From NCBI GenBank assembly GCA_036732565.1, contig DAINCF010000271.1, forward strand, positions 1 through 9,584: 9,584 nucleotides of DNA, written 5' to 3'. The stretch comes from JAIVJN01 sp036732565. Its GTDB lineage: Bacteria; Acidobacteriota; Vicinamibacteria; Vicinamibacterales; UBA2999. The notes under the pieces are model-generated. The model was not told the origin of the DNA and made no database searches. It saw nothing but the letters and a program-made list of their open reading frames with translations. The first letter of the stretch is position 1; every line of letters begins with the position of its first letter. This document shows, one piece after another, positions 7,697 to 9,584 of this stretch. Position numbers and translations under genes: made by a program.

Positions 7697-8339
7697 CCAG
7701 CTTCGAGCTTAGGACGGTCGTGTGACCTGACGAGCAATCTTTCGTAAACATTCGGTCTCGATATGGCCACAAGGTCTGTGTCCACAGTCGATAGCCGGCC
7801 AGGCTGAGATGCAGGCCATCCTCGAGGAACAACTCCGGGCGAGGCTGTCCCTTGGCGCCGAGCATCGGCGTGAAGACGTTCACGTAGAACGCCCAGGGAT
7901 AGCCGGCGATCGTTCGCTGAATCGTGGCGTTGGTCTCGGTAATCTGGGCGAGCAGCGGCGCGCGCGCGGGACTTGGTTTGATGGAGACGAAGCCGAACGG
8001 AATGCCGTGGAGATCGCGGTGGACCTTCTCGAGGAGCTCGCCAAACCAGCTCGCGACCTGCCGCGGCGTGCGCCCGTCGCCGAGGTCGTTGTCGCCGGCG
8101 TAGACGATCAGCGACGAGGGTCGGACGGGCCGCACCAGCCGGTCGAAGAACCGCACGCACGCTTCCAACGTCGATCCGCCGAACCCAAGGTTGACGATGC
8201 ACGGATTGCTGAGATCCTGGGGGAGCGTCGTCCACAACTTGATCGAGGAGCTGCCGTAGAAGACCACCGGCCGCTCGGGCCACCGACGGGTCGTGCGAAT
8301 CCCCTCGAGCGCCCGCACTTCGGGCTCATACCAGTCCAT
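7677..8339 (-). CDS. SGNH/GDSL-family hydrolase
   Basis: A 220-aa serine esterase/lipase of the SGNH superfamily. Block I is FYGSSSI with the nucleophile probably Ser31. Block II is NLGFGGST with Gly55 near the oxyanion hole, block III is YAGDNDLGDG with Asn84, and block V is DGLHLSLAGY with Asp174 and His177. All four SGNH blocks are therefore present. The protein is short and compact as usual for bacterial GDSL esterases, with no signal peptide. The ATG at 8339 gives MDWYEPEVRALEG, a natural opening before block I; a GAGG lies only two bases before it, too close for an ideal ribosome site. The last ~30 residues after WPYRDRMF are poorly conserved-looking. It is the first gene of the minus-strand unit and overlaps the esterase start by 20 bp. 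Acetyl-sugar esterase activity is possible given the GH31 partner, but this is inference. Confidence 0.9.
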   Translation of the reverse strand: MDWYEPEVRALEGIRTTRRWPERPVVFYGSSSIKLWTTLPQDLSNPCIVNLGFGGSTLEACVRFFDRLVRPVRPSSLIVYAGDNDLGDGRTPRQVASWFGELLEKVHRDLHGIPFGFVSIKPSPARAPLLAQITETNATIQRTIAGYPWAFYVNVFTPMLGAKGQPRPELFLEDGLHLSLAGYRLWTQTLWPYRDRMFTKDCSSGHTTVLSSKLDGPRVP

Positions 8340-8363
8340 CGCCTCGAATTGTATGGGATGTGT

Positions 8364-8390
8364 ACGTAGCGCAGGCCTTCAGGCCCGCCT
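8364..8390. repeat. Palindromic intergenic element (AQAFRPA / GLKACAT type)
   Basis: GGCCT at 8374-8378 pairs with AGGCC at 8381-8385 around a two-base loop. GC at 8371-8372 and GC at 8387-8388 continue the stem past one mismatch. It lies in the 133-bp intergenic region between the divergent SGNH and DUF6454-like genes. Read on the plus strand it gives VAQAFRPA, on the minus strand GLKACATY. I remember both strings as frequent spurious peptides in acidobacterial annotations, which suggests a dispersed repeat family. Only one copy is in the window, so repetition cannot be shown here. Confidence 0.5.
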
Positions 8391-8472
8391 CAGCGGTGCG
8401 GATGCTCGCGTTGATTGGAGCGTCACCGGACTGTCGCATTGTCGCTATGCTAGTGGCGCAGAATCGCTCGCC

Positions 8473-9486
8473 ATGGGACGCGTTCGATCGATCGTCTGTG
8501 GTCTCGTACTCGGTGGCTGTGTGCTCGTGTCGGTCGGCGCCACTCCGGGGGGCGACGAGCAGCCGCGGGGGGCGTCGCGCGACAACGCCACGACCAAGCT
8601 CTTTCGTCTGTTGGGGAAGAATGCCATCTGGACGCACGTCGGCACGGTCCAGATGCCGTGGCAGACGTTTCACACGCAAGGGCTCGTCAAGATTGGTGAG
8701 ACGTTCTTCGTCTCGGCCGTCGAAGTGACCGAAAGCACCGTGCGGAATGGCACGGTCACCGACGCGCTCTACGACTTCTCAACCGACCGATCGACGGGCG
8801 CGGGGCGCGGGTGGCTGTTCAAGTTCGACGCCGCGGGGCGATTGCTCGGGCAGGTCGAGCTCAGCGACGGCGCCAAGTATCATCCCGGCGGCATCGACTA
8901 CGACGGTGAGCACATCTGGGTCGCGGTGGCCGAGTATCGACCCAACAGCAAGAGCAACATCTATCGGGTCGATCCTGGCACGCTCACGGCGGAGCTCGTG
9001 TTCGCCGCGAACGACCACATCGGCGGCATCGTGCACAACGTACACCGCGGCACGCTGCACGGAGTCAGTTGGGGCTCGCGTCGCTGGTACACATGGAACC
9101 TCGCGGGTCGCAAGCCCAAGCCTAAGGTCGTGTCGTCGGACTGGGTCCCGAATCCACAGTTCGCTATCGACTACCAGGACTGCCACTATCAGGGCGTCGA
9201 GTACATGCTGTGCGGCGGCGTCGGCGGCTATGGGTCTCCGCTCGGCAACCTCGCGTTTGGCGGCTTGGATCTCGTCGACCTCCGCCGCTCGCGGCTGGAG
9301 CATCAGGTTCCGGTCAACCTCTTCGTCAACGAAGGCGCCGGCTCCAACCCTGGCCTCGCGCTCACGCACAACGCGTTCTGGCTCGAGCCGCTCGGCAACG
9401 GCTCGCTGCGTGGGTACTTCATGACCGAGACGGACAATCAGGCCGACTTACTGATCTACACGGCGACGCCGTGGATCAATCGCTAG
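8473..9486 (+). CDS. Exported DUF6454-like protein of unknown function
   Basis: A 337-aa protein I place, from memory, in the DUF6454 family; its biochemical role is unknown. The ATG at 8473 gives a signal sequence (RSIVCGLVLGGCVLVSVGA). Cleavage after Ala23 is likely, though LGGC at 13-16 could also be read as a weak lipobox. The mature part is rich in beta-type segments with recurring short motifs: FHTQGLV, YHPGGIDYDG at 136-145, DHIGGIVHN at 181-189, LHGVSWGSRRWYTW near 195, DCHYQGVEYMLCGG and NPGLALTHNAFW. The repeated H-x-G-G-I/V pattern and strand spacing resemble a beta-propeller, but this is inference. No Shine-Dalgarno is obvious. The frame is open upstream to 8293, but that part overlaps the SGNH gene on the other strand and lacks coding character. 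It is divergent from the hydrolase unit, so shared regulation through the intergenic region is possible. Confidence 0.85.
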   Translation: MGRVRSIVCGLVLGGCVLVSVGATPGGDEQPRGASRDNATTKLFRLLGKNAIWTHVGTVQMPWQTFHTQGLVKIGETFFVSAVEVTESTVRNGTVTDALYDFSTDRSTGAGRGWLFKFDAAGRLLGQVELSDGAKYHPGGIDYDGEHIWVAVAEYRPNSKSNIYRVDPGTLTAELVFAANDHIGGIVHNVHRGTLHGVSWGSRRWYTWNLAGRKPKPKVVSSDWVPNPQFAIDYQDCHYQGVEYMLCGGVGGYGSPLGNLAFGGLDLVDLRRSRLEHQVPVNLFVNEGAGSNPGLALTHNAFWLEPLGNGSLRGYFMTETDNQADLLIYTATPWINR

Positions 9487-9584
9487 CGTAGCTTTCAGGC
9501 TTGTCAAGCGGCGGCAGCCCGGCGAGAGCGCGCTCTCGATTGCGCGGTTGAAGGTTGACATGGCCGTCGGGGACTCGCCCGCCA
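9487..9584. other. Right-edge tail with possible truncated gene
   Basis: No complete gene fits here. An ATG at 9560 follows GAAGG at 9550-9554 with five bases between, a plausible ribosome site, and the frame reads MAVGDSPA before the window ends. On the minus strand a frame open from the right edge ends with TGA at 9476-9478 and finishes GLPPLDKPESYASD, which could be a gene's C-terminus overlapping the DUF6454-like gene by 11 bases. Both are too short to decide. Confidence 0.25.
9523..9538. repeat. Perfect 16-bp palindrome downstream of the DUF6454-like gene
   Basis: The sequence cgagagcgcgctctcg equals its own reverse complement. It lies 37 bp after the stop codon at 9484-9486. As RNA it could fold into a 6-bp stem with a four-base loop, but no T-run follows. 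It may be a weak terminator, a protein-binding site or part of a dispersed repeat. Confidence 0.5.

Noticed and set aside
7276..8283. 335-codon minus-strand open frame across the two esterase genes
   Set aside because: It is the same-strand alternative frame of two genes with clear SGNH and G-x-S-x-G motifs, and has no recognisable content itself.
8348..8353. TACAAT on the minus strand as a -10 box for the hydrolase unit
   Set aside because: It is only about eight bases before the ATG at 8339 and has no -35 match at 16-18 bases. It would require a leaderless transcript, so it is not listed as a promoter.
8360..8728. 122-codon plus-strand frame starting MYVAQAFRPA
   Set aside because: It begins in the palindromic intergenic element and then runs out of frame through the DUF6454-like gene; a spurious frame.

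Overview
The window is a GC-rich, densely coding stretch of a bacterial chromosome or metagenome contig. Protein style points to Acidobacteriota, possibly the Vicinamibacteria group. The hints are a TPR/FG-GAP/ASPIC giant, a GH31 glucosidase beside small hydrolases, and a palindromic intergenic element whose chance translations (AQAFRPA / GLKACAT) I remember as common in that phylum. The taxonomic call is inference from memory, not a database result. I see no phage, insertion sequence, CRISPR, rRNA or tRNA signal, and no gene-free stretch over 300 bases.

Layout. (1) Positions 2-3343, plus strand: a very large, probably exported protein with N-terminal TPRs, seven evenly spaced FG-GAP (calcium-loop) repeats, an ASPIC/UnbV domain and a ~430-residue C-terminal region I cannot assign. 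It is probably cut by the left edge, because the frame is open to the first bases and no signal peptide is in view. (2) Positions 3387-4397, plus strand, 43 bp downstream: a nitrilase-superfamily amidohydrolase with a complete Glu-Lys-Glu-Cys catalytic set. (3) Positions 8339 down to 4416, minus strand: a likely three-gene unit of SGNH/GDSL hydrolase, alpha/beta-hydrolase esterase (20 bp overlap) and secreted GH31 alpha-glucosidase (50 bp gap). It converges on the nitrilase gene, with the two stop codons 18 bp apart. (4) Positions 8473-9486, plus strand: an exported DUF6454-like protein, divergent from the hydrolase unit across a 133 bp intergenic region that carries the palindromic element. 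(5) Positions 9487-9584: a short tail with a 16 bp perfect palindrome and a possible new start codon at the right edge.

Function. The minus-strand unit looks like a small carbohydrate-processing set. GH31 removes terminal alpha-linked sugars outside the cytoplasm, and two esterases may deacylate substrates or products. Neither esterase has a visible signal peptide, so they probably act in a different compartment from GH31. The plus-strand pair (propeller giant plus amidohydrolase) may be co-transcribed, but nothing in the sequence proves a shared role. Overall this is mostly ordinary accessory metabolism. The least explained parts are the giant's C-terminal half, the DUF6454-like protein and the short palindromic and tandem repeats at gene boundaries.
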